DNA from: Marthasterias glacialis
Lineage: Eukaryota > Echinodermata > Asteroidea > Forcipulatida > Asteriidae
Direction: 5' to 3'
DNA length: 64,000 nt
Assembly (NCBI GenBank): GCA_911728455.2
Contig: OU452222.1
Coordinates: forward strand, 3,043,592 to 3,107,591
In this document: one piece after another, positions 33,501 to 46,700 of the stretch
Numbering within the stretch: the first letter of the stretch is position 1
How the letters are laid out: every line of letters starts with the position of its first letter
Made by a program: the position numbers and the translations under genes
The notes under the pieces: generated by a model
What the model was told of the DNA's origin: nothing
What the model saw: only the letters and a program-made list of their open reading frames with translations
Database searches by the model: none

Positions 33501-36500
33501 AGAGGGAATTTTCTTGTACCTGCAGTTAGCTGCCATAGTCCTGCATCCGAAAATCTGGTTTTCCCGGTCAGCCAGGGCCATCTTCCGCCTTGAAACGACC
33601 AGGGAGCGGGGCTGCTCCGAATGTGCTTCAAACGCATGTCTAATGGCACTTTTGTACACTAAGCTGTAACAGAGTGAAAACAAGACTTAGCAACGGCTCT
33701 ATTTCCCAAAGTATTGGCGGAAAACTGACAAATCTGACACTGTTGGAAAGCCCTGCTCATGGGCTTTCCGAAAATGCCGGTCTTATGGCTGCAGGATAAA
33801 TAGGGAGGATGCCAGGGACCGCGGAGTGAGGACACCCCGAGGATGTCCAGTGCATACAGCCATGCTGTGTGTACGTCAACAATAGCTAAGGCCGCTACGT
33901 GTGTGCTGGACCGCAGCCAGCAAAAAAAAAAAAAAAAAAAAAAACGCCGAAAAAAGAAGTCGGCAGCGCCAAGGCCAATAACTCCACAAATAATGGGGCT
34001 AGAGGGAATTTTCTTGTACCTGCAGTTAGCTGCTATAGTCCTGCATCCGAAAATCTGGTTTTCATGGTCAGCCAGGGCCATCTTCCGCCTTAAAACGACC
34101 AGGGAGCGGGGCTGCTCCGAATGTGCTTCAAACGCATGTCTAATGGCACTTTTGTACACAAAGCTGTAACAGAGTGAAAACAAGACTTAGCAACGGCTCT
34201 ATCTCCCAAAGTATTGGCGGAAAACTGACAAATCTGACACTGTTGGAAAGCCCTGCTCATGGGCTTTCCGAAAATGCCGGTCTTACGGCTGCAGGATAAA
34301 TAGGGAGGATGCCAGGGACCGCGGAGTGAGGACACCCCGAGCATGTCCAGTGCATACAGCCATGCTGTGTGTACGTCAACAATAGCTAAGGCCGCTACGT
34401 GTGTGCTGGACCGCAGCCAGCAAAAAAAAAACAAAACAAAAAAACGCCGAAAAAAGAAGTCGGCAGCGCCAAGGCCAATAACTCCACAAATAATGGGGCT
34501 AGAGGGAATTTTCTTGTACCTGCAGTTAGCTGCTATAGTCCTGCATCTGAAAATCTGGTTTTCCCGGTCAGCCAGGGCCATCTTCCGCCTTAAAACGACC
34601 AGGGAGCGGGGCTGCTCCGAATGTGCTTCAAACGCATGTCTAATGGCACTTTTGTACACAAAGCTGTAACAGAGTGAAAACAAGACTTAACAACGGCTCT
34701 ATCTCCCAAAGTATTGGCGGAAAACTGACAAATCTGACACTGTTGGAAAGCCCTGCTCATGGGCTTTCCGAAAATGCCGGTCTTATGGCTGCAGCATAAA
34801 TAGGGAGGATGCCAGGGACCGCGGAGTGAGGACACCCCGAAAATGTCCAGTGCATACGGCCATGCTGTATGTACGTCAACAATAGCCAAGGCCGCTTCGT
34901 GTGTGCTGGACCGCAGCCAGCAAAAAAAAAAAAAAAAAACGCCGAAAAAAGAAGTCGGCAGCGCCAAGGCCAATAACTCCACAAATAATGGGGCTAGAGG
35001 GAATTTTCTTGTACCTGCAGTTAGCTGCCATAGTCCTGCATCCGAAAATCTGGTTTTCCCGGTCAGCCAGGGCCATCTTCCGCCTTAAAACGACCAGGGA
35101 GCGGGGCTGCTCCGAATGTGCTTCAAACGCATGTCTAATGGCACTTTTGTACACTAAGCTGTAACAGAGTAAAAACAAGACTTAGCAACGGCTCTATTTC
35201 CCAAAGTATTGGCGTAAAACTGACAAATCTGACACTGTTGGAAAGCCCTGCTCATGGGCTTTCCGAAAATGCCGGTCTTATGGCTGCAGGATAAATAGGG
35301 AGGATGCCAGGGACCGCGGAGTGAGGACACCCCGAGGATGTCCAGTGCATACAGCCATGCTGTGTGTACGTCAACAATAGCTAAGGCCGCTACGTGTGTG
35401 CTGGACCGCAGCCAGCAAAAAAAAAAAAAAAAAACGCCGAAAAAAGAAGTCGGCAGCGCCAAGGCCAATAACTCCACAAATAATGGGGCTAGAGGGAATT
35501 TTCTTGTACCTGCAGTTAGCTGCCATAGTCCTGCATCCGAAAATCTGGTTTTCCCGGTCAGCCAGGGCCATCTTCCGCCTTAAAACGACCAGGGAGCGGG
35601 GCTGCTCCGAATGTGCTTCAAACGCATGTCTAATGGCACTTTTGTACACTAAGCTGTAACAGAGTAAAAACAAGACTTAGCAACGGCTCTATTTCCCAAA
35701 GTATTGGCGGAAAACTGACAAATCTGACACTGTTGGAAAGCCCTGCTCATGGGCTTTCCGAAAATGCCGGTCTTATGGCTGCAGGATAAATAGGGAGGAT
35801 GCCAGGGACCGCGGAGTGAGGACACCCCGAGGATGTCCAGTGCATACAGCCATGCTGTGTGTACGTCAACAATAGCTAAGGCCGCTACGTGTGTGCTGGA
35901 CCGCAGCCAGCAAAAAAAAAAAAACAAAAAAAAACGCCGAAAAAAGAAGTCGGCAGCGCCAAGGCCAATAACTCCACAAATAATGGGGCTAGAGGGAATT
36001 TTCTTGTACCTGCAGTTAGCTGCCATAGTCCTGCATCCGAAAATCTGGTTTTCCCGGTCAGCCAGGGCCATCTTCCCCCTTGAAACGACCAGGGAGCGGG
36101 GCTGCTCAAAATGTGCTTCAAACGCATGTCTAATGGCACTTTTGTACACTAAGCTGTAACAGAGTGAAAACAAGACTTAGCAACGGCTCTATTTCCCAAA
36201 GTATTGGCGGAAAACTGACAAATCTGACACTGTTGGAAAGCCCTGCTCATGGGCTTTCCGAAAATGCCGGTGTTATGGCTGCAGGATAAATAGGGAGGAT
36301 GCCAGGGACCGCGGAGTGAGGACACCCCAAAAATGTCCAGTGTATACGGCGATGCTGTATGTACGTCAACAATAGCCAAGGCCGCTACGTGTGTGCTGGA
36401 CCGCAGCCAGCATAAAAAAAAAAAAACAACGCCGAAAAAAGAAGTCGGCAGCGCCAAGGCCGATAACTCCACAAATAATGGGGCTAGAGGGAATTTTCTT

Positions 36501-37065
36501 GTACCTGCAGTTAGCTGCCATAGTCCTGCATCCGAAAATCTGGTTTTCCCGGTCAGCCAGGGCCATCTTCCGCCTTGAAACGACCAGGGAGCGGGGCTGC
36601 TCCGAATGTGCTTCAAACGCATGTCTAATGGCACTTTTGTACACAAAACTGTAACAGAGTGAAAACAAGACTTAGCAACGGCTCTATTTCACAAAGTATT
36701 GGCGGAAAACTGACAAATCTTACACTGTTGGAAAGCCCTGCTCATGGGCTTTCCGAAAATGCCGGTCTTATGGCTGCAGCATAAATAGGGAGGATGCCAG
36801 GGACCGCGGAGTGAGGACACCCCGAGGATGTCCAGTGCATACAGCCATGCTGTGTGTACGTCAACAATAGCTAAGGCCGCTACGTGTGTGCTGGACCGCA
36901 GCCAGCAAAAAAAAAAAAAAAAAAAAAAAACGCCGAAAAAAGAAGTCGGCAGCGCCAAGGCCAATAACTCCACAAATAATGGGGCTAGAGGGAATTTTCT
37001 TGTACCTGCAGTTAGCTGCTATAGTCCTGCATCTGAAAATCTGGTTTTCCCGGTCAGCCAGGGCC
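30500..37065 (+). repeat. Three-unit block duplicated eleven units apart
   Basis: Units 62 (second part) to 64 (about 30500-31590) match units 73-75 (about 35975-37065) at an offset of 5475-5476. Private marks are CTTCCCCCTTG with GCTCAAAATG (30597, 36072), CCCCAAAAATG with GTGTATACGGCGATG (30851, 36326), CAGCATAAAA with an ACAACGCC end to the A-tract, CCGATAACTCC, CAAAACTGTAAC, TTTCACAAAG and AAATCTTACAC. The A-tract of unit 62 is pure while that of unit 73 is broken by C. Confidence 0.87.
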
Positions 37066-40065
37066 ATCTTCCGCCTTAAAACGACCAGGGAGCGGGGCTG
37101 CTCCGAATGTGCTTCAAACGCATGTCTAATGGCACTTTTGTACACAAAGCTGTAACAGAGTGAAAACAAGACTTAACAACGGCTCTATCTCCCAAAGTAT
37201 TGGCGGAAAACTGACAAATCTGACACTGTTGGAAAGCCCTGCTCATGGGCTTTCCGAAAATGCCGGTCTTATGGCTGCAGCATAAATAGGGAGGATGCCA
37301 GGGACCGCGGAGTGAGGACACCCCAAGGATGTCCAGTGCATACGGCCATGCTGTATGTACGTCAACAATAGCCAAGGCCGCTTCATGTGTGCTGGACCGC
37401 AGCCAGCAAAAAAAAAAAAAAAAAACGCCGAAAAAAGAAGTCGGCAGCGCCAAGGCCAATAACTCCACAAATAATGGGGCTAGAGGGAATTTTCTTGTAC
37501 CTGCAGTTAGCTGCCATAGTCCTGCATCCGAAAATCTGGTTTTCCCGGTCAGCCAGGGCCATCTTCCGCCTTGAAACGACCAGGGAGCGGGGCTGCTCCG
37601 AATGTGCTTCAAACGCATGTCTAATGGCACTTTTGTACACTAAGCTGTAACAGAGTAAAAACAAGACTTAGCAACGGCTCTATTTCCCAAAGTATTGGCG
37701 TAAAACTGACAAATCTGACACTGTTGGAAAGCCCTGCTCATGGGCTTTCCGAAAATGCCGGTCTTATGGCTGCAGGATAAATAGGGAGGATGCCAGGGAC
37801 CGCGGAGTGAGGACACCCCGAGGATGTCCAGTGCATACAGCCATGCTGTGTGTACGTCAACAATAGCTAAGGCCGCTACGTGTGTGCTGGACCGCAGCCA
37901 GCAAAAAAAACAAAACAAAAAAAAACGCCGAAAAAAGAAGTCGGCAGCGCCAAGGCCAATAACTCCACAAATAATGGGGCTAGAGGGAATTTTCTTGTAC
38001 CTGCAGTTAGCTGCTATAGTCCTGCATCCGAAAATCTGGTTTTCATGGTCAGCCAGGGCCATCTTCCGCCTTAAAACGACCAGGGAGCGGGGCTGCTCCG
38101 AATGTGCTTCAAACGCATGTCTAATGGCATTTTTGTACACAAAGCTGTAACAGAGTAAAAACAAGACTTAGCAACGGCTCTATCTCCCAAAGTATTGGCG
38201 GAAAACTGACAAATCTGACACTGTTGGAAAGCCCTGCTCATGGGCTTTCCGAAAATGCCGGTCTTATGGCTGCAGGATAAATAGGGAGGATGCCAAGGAC
38301 CGCGGAGTGAGGACACCCCGAGCATGTCCAGTGCATACAGCCATGCTGTGTGTACGTCAACAATAGCTAAGGCCGCTACGTGTGTGCTGGACCGCAGCCA
38401 GCAAAAAAAAAAAAAAAAAAACGCCGAAAAAAGAAGTCGGCAGCGCCAAGGCCAATAACTCCACAAATAATGGGGCTAGAGGGAATTTTCTTGTACCTGC
38501 AGTTAGCTGCCATAGTCCTGCATCCGAAAATCTGGTTTTCCCGGTCAGCCAGGGCCATCTTCCGCCTTGAAACGACCAGGGAGCGGGGCTGCTCCGAATG
38601 TGCTTCAAACGCATGTCTAATGGCACTTTTGTACACTAAGCTGTAACAGAGTGAAAACAAGACTTAGCAACGGCTCTATTTCCCAAAGTATTGGCGGAAA
38701 ACTGACAAATCTGACACTGTTGGAAAGCCCTGCTCATGGGCTTTCCGAAAATGCCGGTCTTATGGCTGCAGGATAAATAGGGAGGATGCCAGGGACCGCG
38801 GAGTGAGGACACCCCGAGGATGTCCAGTGCATACAGCCATGCTGTGTGTACGTCAACAATAGCTAAGGCCGCTACGTGTGTGCTGGACCGCAGCCAGTAA
38901 AAAAAAAAAAAAAAAAAAAAACGCCGAAAAAAGAAGTCGGCAGCGCCAAGGCCAATAACTCCACAAATAATGGGGCTAGAGGGAATTTTCTTGTACCTGC
39001 AGTTAGCTGCTATAGTCCTGCATCCGAAAATCTGGTTTTCATGGTCAGCCAGGGCCATCTTCCGCCTTAAAACGACCAGGGAGCGGGGCTGCTCCGAATG
39101 TGCTTCAAACGCATGTCTAATGGCACTTTTGTACACAAAGCTGTAACAGAGTGAAAACAAGACTTAGCAACGGCTCTATCTCCCAAAGTATTGGCGGAAA
39201 ACTGACAAATCTGACACTGTTGGAAAGCCCTGCTCATGGGCTTTCCGAAAATGCCGGTCTTACGGCTGCAGGATAAATAGGGAGGATGCCAGGGACCGCG
39301 GAGTGAGGACACCCCGAGCATGTCCAGTGCATACAGCCATGCTGTGTGTACGTCAACAATAGCTAAGGCCGCTACGTGTGTGCTGGACCGCAGCCAGCAA
39401 AAAAAAAACAAAAAAAAAAAACGCCGAAAAAAGAAGTCGGCAGCGCCAAGGCCAATAACTCCACAAATAATGGGGCTAGAGGGAATTTTCTTGTACCTGC
39501 AGTTAGCTGCTATAGTCCTGCATCTGAAAATCTGGTTTTCCCGGTCAGCCAGGGCCATCTTCCGCCTTAAAACGACCAGGGAGCGGGGCTGCTCCGAATA
39601 AGCTTCAAACGCATGTCTAATGGCACTTTTGTACACAAAGCTGTAACAGAGTGAAAACAAGACTTAACAACGGCTCTATCTCCCAAAGTATTGGCGGAAA
39701 ACTGACAAATCTGACACTGTTGGAAAGCCCTGCTCATGGGCTTTCCGAAAATGCCGGTCTTATGGCTGCAGCATAAATAGGGAGGATGCCAGGGACCGCG
39801 GAGTGAGGACACCCCGAAAATGTCCAGTGCATACGGCCATGCTGTATGTACGTCAACAATAGCCAAGGCCGCTTCGTGTGTGCTGGACCGCAGCCAGCAA
39901 AAAAAAAAAAAAAAAACGCCGAAAAAAGAAGTCGGCAGCGCCAAGGCCAATAACTCCACAAATAATGGGGCTAGAGGGAATTTTCTTGTACCTGCAGTTA
40001 GCTGCCATAGTCCTGCATCCGAAAATCTGGTTTTCCCGGTCAGCCAGGGCCATCTTCCGCCTTGA
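32311..40065 (+). repeat. Five-unit periodicity and ten-unit duplication, units 66-71 and 76-81
   Basis: Units starting at 32311, 34801, 37287 and 39778 share GCCGCTTCGTG (GCTTCATG in the third) and three of the four also TTGGCGTAAAACTG in the same unit pattern, giving a five-unit period of about 2,490 bp. Over units 66-71 against 76-81 the offset is constant at 4976-4977 and other marks agree: ATGCCAAGGACC (33306, 38282), TTTTCATGGTC (33067, 38043 and 34063, 39039) and CTTACGGCTG (34282, 39259). Units 81-83 repeat the start of 76-78 once more. Confidence 0.85.
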
Positions 40066-40772
40066 AACGACCAGGGAGCGGGGCTGCTCCGAATGTGCTT
40101 CAAACGCATGTCTAATGGCACTTTTGTACACTAAGCTGTAACAGAGTAAAAACAAGACTTAGCAACGGCTCTATTTCCCAAAGTATTGGCGTAAAACTGA
40201 CAAATCTGACACTGTTGGAAAGCCCTGCTCATGGGCTTTCCGAAAATGCCGGTCTTATGGCTGCAGGATAAATAGGGAGGATGCCAGGGACCGCGGAGTG
40301 AGGACACCCCGAGGATGTCCAGTGCATACAGCCATGCTGTGTGTACGTCAACAATAGCTAAGGCCGCTACGTGTGTGCTGGACCGCAGCCAGAAAAAAAA
40401 AAAAAACAAAAAAAAACGCCGAAAAAAGAAGTCGGCAGCGCCAAGGCCAATAACTCCACAAATAATGGGGCTAGAGGGAATTTTCTTGTACCTGCAGTTA
40501 GCTGCTATAGTCCTGCATCCGAAAATCTGGTTTTCATGGTCAGCCAGGGCCATCTTCCGCCTTAAAACGACCAGGGAGCGGGGCTGCTCCGAATGTGCTT
40601 CAAACGCATGTCTAATGGCATTTTTGTACACAAAGCTGTAACAGAGTAAAAACAAGACTTAGCAACGGCTCTATCTCCCAAAGTATTGGCGGAAAACTGA
40701 CAAATCTGACACTGTTGGAAAGCCCTGCTCATGGGCTTTCCGAAAATGCCGGTCTTATGGCTGCAGGATAAA

Positions 40773-43700
40773 TAGGGAGGATGCCAAGGACCGCGGAGTG
40801 AGGACACCCCGAGCATGTCCAGTGCATACAGCCATGCTGTGTGTACGTCAACAATAGCTAAGGCCGCTACGTGTGTGCTGGACCGCAGCCAGCAAAAAAA
40901 AAAAAAAAAAAAAAAACGCCGAAAAAAGAAGTCGGCAGCGCCAAGGCCAATAACTCCACAAATAATGGGGCTAGAGGGAATTTTCTTGTACCTGCAGTTA
41001 GCTGCTATAGTCCTGCATCTGAAAATCTGGTTTTCCCGGTCAGCCAGGGCCATCTTCCGCCTTAAAACGACCAGGGAGCGGGGCTGCTCCGAATGTGCTT
41101 CAAACGCATGTCTAATGGCACTTTTGTACACAAAGCTGTAACAGAGTGAAAACAAGACTTAGCAACGGCTCTATCTCCCAAAGTATTGACGGAAAACTGA
41201 CAAATCTGACACTGTTGGAAAGCCCTGCTCATGGGCTTTCCGAAAATGCTGGTCTTATGGCTGCAGGATAAATAGGGAGGATGCCAGGGACCGCGGAGTG
41301 AGGACACCCCGAAAATGTCCAGTGCGTACGGCCATGCTGGATGTACGTCAACAATAGCCAAGCCCGCTACGTGTGTGCTGGACCGCAGCCAGCAAAAAAA
41401 AAAAAAAAAACGCCGAAAAAAGAAGTCGGCAGCGCCAAGGCCAATAACTCCACAAATAATGGGGCTAAAAGAAATTTTCTTGTACCTGCAGTTAGCTGCC
41501 ATAGTCCTGCATCCGAAAATCTGGTTTTCCCGGTCAGCCAGGGCCATCTTCCGCCTTGAAACGACCAGGGAGCGGGGCTGCTCCGAATGTGCTTCAAACG
41601 CATGTCTAATGGCACTTTTGTACACAAAGCTGTAACAGAGTGAAAACAAGACTTAGCAACGGCTCTATCTCCCAAAGTATTGGCGGAAAACTGACAAATC
41701 TGACACTGTTGGAAAGCCCTGCTCATGGGCTTTCCGAAAATGCCGGTCTTATGGCTGCAGCATAAATAGGGAGGATGCCAGGGACCGAGGAGTGAGGACA
41801 CCCCGAGGATGTCCAGTGCATACGGCCATGCTGTATGTACGTCAACAATAGCCAAGGCCGCTACGTGTGTGCTGGACCGCAGCCAGCAAAAAAAAAAAAA
41901 AAAAACAACGCCGAAAAAAAAAGTCGGCAGCGCCAAGGCCAATAACTCCACAAATAATGGGGCTAAAAGAAATTTTCTTGTACCTGCAGTTAGCTGCCAT
42001 AGTCCTGCATCCGAAAATCTGGTTTTCCCGGTCAGCCAGGGCCATCTTCCGCCTTAAAACGACCAGGGAGCGGGGCTGCTCCGAATGTGCTTCAAACGCA
42101 TGTCTAATGGCACTTTTGTACACAAAGCTGTAACAGAGTGAAAACAAGACTTAGCAACGGCTCTATCTCCCAAAGTATTGACGGAAAACTGACAAATCTG
42201 ACACTGTTGGAAAGCCCTGCTCATGGGCTTTCCGAAATTGCCGGTCTTATGGCTGCAGAATAAATAGGGAGGAAACCAGGGACCGCGGAGTGAGGACACC
42301 CCGAAAATGTCCAGTGCGTACGGCCATGCTGTATGTACGTCAACAATAGCCAAGGCCGCTACGTGTGTGCTGGACCGCAGCCAGAAAAAAAAAAAAACAA
42401 CGCCGAAAAAAAAAGTCGGCAGCGCCAAGGCCAATAACTCCACAAATAATGGGGCTAAAAGAAATTTTCTTGTACCTGCAGTTAGCTGCCATAGTCCTGC
42501 ATCCGAAAATCTGGTTTTCCCGGTCAGCCAGGGCCATCTTCCGCCTTGAAACGACCAGGGAGCGGGGCTGCTCCGAATGTGCTTCAAACGCATGTCTAAT
42601 GGCACTTTTGTACACTAAGCTGTAACAGAGTGAAAACAAGACTTAGCAACGGCTCTATTTCCCAAAGTATTGGCGGAAAACTGACAAATCTGACACTGTT
42701 GGAAAGCCCTGCTCATGGGCTTTCCGAAAATGCCGGTCTTATGGCTGCAGGATAAATAGGGAGGATGCCAGGGACCGCGGAGTGAGGACACCCCGAGGAT
42801 GTCCAGTGCATACAGCCATGCTGTGTGTACGTCAACAATAGCTAAGGCCGCTACGTGTGTGCTGGACCGCAGCCAGCAAAAAAAAAAAAACAAAAAAAAC
42901 GCCGAAAAAAGAAGTCGGCAGCGCCAAGGCAAATAACTCCACAAATAATGGGGTTAGAGGGAATTTTCTTGTACCTGCAGTTAGCTGCTATAGTCCTGCA
43001 TCTGAAAATCTGGTTTTCCCGGTCAGCCAGGGCCATTTTCCGCCTTAAAACGACCAGGGAGCGGGGCTGCTCCGAATGTGCTTCAAACGCATGTCTAATG
43101 GCACTTTTGTACACAAAGCTGTAACAGAGTGAAAACAAGACTTAACAACGGCTCTATCTCCCAAAGTATTGGCGGAAAACTGACAAATCTGACACTGTTG
43201 GAAAGCCCTGCTCATGGGCTTTCCGAAAATGCCGGTCTTATGGCTGCAGGATAAATAGGGAGGATGCCAGGGACCGCGGAGTGAGGACACCCCGAGCATG
43301 TCCAGTGCATACAGCCATGCTGTGTGTACGTCAACAATAGCTAAGGCCGCTACGTGTGTGCTGGACCGCAGCCAGCAAAAAAAAAAAAAAAAAAAAACGC
43401 CGAAAAAAGAAGTCGGCAGCGCCAAGGCAAATAACTCCACAAATAATGGGGCTAGAGGGAATTTTCTTGTACCTGCAGTTAGCTGCTATAGTCCTGCATC
43501 TGAAAATCTGGTTTTCCCGGTCAGCCAGGGCCATCTTCCGCCTTGAAACGACTAGGGAGCGGGGCTGCTCCGAATGTGCTTCAAACGCATGTCTAATGGC
43601 ACTTTTGTACACTAAGCTGTAACAGAGTGAAAACAAGACTTAGCAACGGCTCTATTTCCCAAAGTATTGGCGGAAAACTGACAAATCTGACACTGTTGGA

Positions 43701-46700
43701 AAGCCCTGCTCATGGGCTTTCCGAAAATGCCGGTCTTATGGCTGCAGGATAAATAGGGAGGATGCCAAGGACCGCGGAGTGAGGACACCCCGAGCATGTC
43801 CAGTGCATACAGCCATGCTGTGTGTACGTCAACAATAGCTAAGGCCGCTACGTGTGTGCTGGACCGCAGCCAGCAAAAAAAAAAAAAAAAAAAAAAAACG
43901 CCGAAAAAAGAAGTCGGCAGCGCCAAGGCCAATAACTCCACAAATAATGGGGCTAGAGGGAATTTTCTTGTACCTGCAGTTAGCTGCTATAGTCCTGCAT
44001 CTGAAAATCTGGTTTTCCCGGTCAGCCAGGGCCATCTTCCGCCTTAAAACGACCAGGGAGCGGGGCTGCTCCGAATGTGCTTCAAACGCATGTCTAATGG
44101 CACTTTTGTACACAAAGCTGTAACAGAGTGAAAACAAGACTTAGCAACGGCTCTATCTCCCAAAGTATTGACGGAAAACTGACAAATCTGACACTGTTGG
44201 AAAGCCCTGCTCATGGGCTTTCCGAAAATGCTGGTCTTATGGCTGCAGGATAAATAGGGAGGATGCCAGGGACCGCGGAGTGAGGACACCCCGAAAATGT
44301 CCAGTGCGTACGGCCATGCTGGATGTACGTCAACAATAGCCAAGCCCGCTACGTGTGTGCTGGACCGCAGCCAGCAAAAAAAAAAAAAAAAACGCCGAAA
44401 AAAGAAGTCGGCAGCGCCAAGGCCAATAACTCCACAAATAATGGGGCTAAAAGAAATTTTCTTGTACCTGCAGTTAGCTGCCATAGTCCTGCATCCGAAA
44501 ATCTGGTTTTCCCGGTCAGCCAGGGCCATCTTCCGCCTTGAAACGACCAGGGAGCGGGGCTGCTCCGAATGTGCTTCAAACGCATGTCTAATGGCACTTT
44601 TGTACACAAAGCTGTAACAGAGTGAAAACAAGACTTAGCAACGGCTCTATCTCCCAAAGTATTGGCGGAAAACTGACAAATCTGACACTGTTGGAAAGCC
44701 CTGCTCATGGGCTTTCCGAAAATGCCGGTCTTATGGCTGCAGCATAAATAGGGAGGATGCCAGGGACCGAGGAGTGAGGACACCCCGAGGATGTCCAGTG
44801 CATACGGCCATGCTGTATGTACGTCAACAATAGCCAAGGCCGCTACGTGTGTGCTGGACCGCAGCCAGCAAAAAAAAAAAAAAAAACAACGCCGAAAAAA
44901 GAAATCGGCAGCACCAAGGCCAATCACTCCACAAATAATGGGGCTATAGGGAATTTTCTTGTACCTGCAGTTAGCTGCCATAGTCCTGCATCCGAAAATC
45001 TGGTTTTCCCGGTCAGCCAGGGCCATCTTCCGCCTTAAAACGACCAGGGAGCGGGGCTGCTCCGAATGTGCTTCAAACGCATGTCTAATGGCACTTTTGT
45101 ACACAAAGCTGTAACAGAGTGAAAACAAGACTTAGCAACGGCTCTATCTCCCAAAGTATTGACGGAAAACTGACAAATCTGACACTGTTGGAAAGCCCTG
45201 CTCATGGGCTTTCCGAAATTGCCGGTCTTATGGCTGCAGAATAAATAGGGAGGATGCCAGGGACCGCGGAGTGAGGACACCCCGAAAATGTCCAGTGCGT
45301 ACGGCCATGCTGTATGTACGTCAACAATAGCCAAGGCCGCTACGTGTGTGCTGGACCGCAGCCAGAAAAAAAAAAAAAACAACGCCGAAAAAAAAAGTCG
45401 GCAGCGCCAAGGCCAATAACTCCACAAATAATGGGGCTAAAAGAAATTTTCTTGTACCTGCAGTTAGCTGCCATAGTCCTGCATCCGAAAATCTGGTTTT
45501 CCCGGTCAGCCAGGGCCATCTTCCGCCTTGAAACGACCAGGGAGCGGGGCTGCTCCGAATGTGCTTCAAACGCATGTCTAATGGCACTTTTGTACACTAA
45601 GCTGTAACAGAGTGAAAACAAGACTTAGCAACGGCTCTATTTCCCAAAGTATTGGCGGAAAACTGACAAATCTGACACTGTTGGAAAGCCCTGCTCATGG
45701 GCTTTCCGAAAATGCCGGTCTTATGGCTGCAGGATAAATAGGGAGGATGCCAGGGACCGCGGAGTGAGGACACCCCGAGGATGTCCAGTGCATACAGCCA
45801 TGCTGTGTGTACGTCAACAATAGCTAAGGCCGCTACGTGTGTGCTGGACCGCAGCCAGCAAAAAAAAAAAAACAAAAAAAACGCCGAAAAAAGAAGTCGG
45901 CAGCGCCAAGGCAAATAACTCCACAAATAATGGGGCTAGAGGGAATTTTCTTGTACCTGCAGTTAGCTGCTATAGTCCTGCATCTGAAAATCTGGTTTTC
46001 CCGGTCAGCCAGGGCCATTTTCCGCCTTAAAACGACCAGGGAGCGGGGCTGCTCCGAATGTGCTTCAAACGCATGTCTAATGGCACTTTTGTACACAAAG
46101 CTGTAACAGAGTGAAAACAAGACTTAACAACGGCTCTATCTCCCAAAGTATTGGCGGAAAACTGACAAATCTGACACTGTTGGAAAGCCCTGCTCATGGG
46201 CTTTCCGAAAATGCCGGTCTTATGGCTGCAGGATAAATAGGGAGGATGCCAGGGACCGCGGAGTGAGGACACCCCGAGGATGTCCAGTGCATACAGCCAT
46301 GCTGTGTGTACGTCAACAATAGCTAAGGCCGCTACGTGTGTGCTGGACCGCAGCCAGCAAAAAAAAAAAAAAAAAAAAAAACGCCGAAAAAAGAAGTCGG
46401 CAGCGCCAAGGCAAATAACTCCACAAATAATGGGGCTAGAGGGAATTTTCTTGTACCTGCAGTTAGCTGCTATAGTCCTGCATCTGAAAATCTGGTTTTC
46501 CCGGTCAGCCAGGGCCATCTTCCGCCTTGAAACGACTAGGGAGCGGGGCTGCTCCGAATGTGCTTCAAACGCATGTCTAATGGCACTTTTGTACACTAAG
46601 CTGTAACAGAGTGAAAACAAGACTTAGCAACGGCTCTATTTCCCAAAGTATTGGCGGAAAACTGACAAATCTGACACTGTTGGAAAGCCCTGCTCATGGG

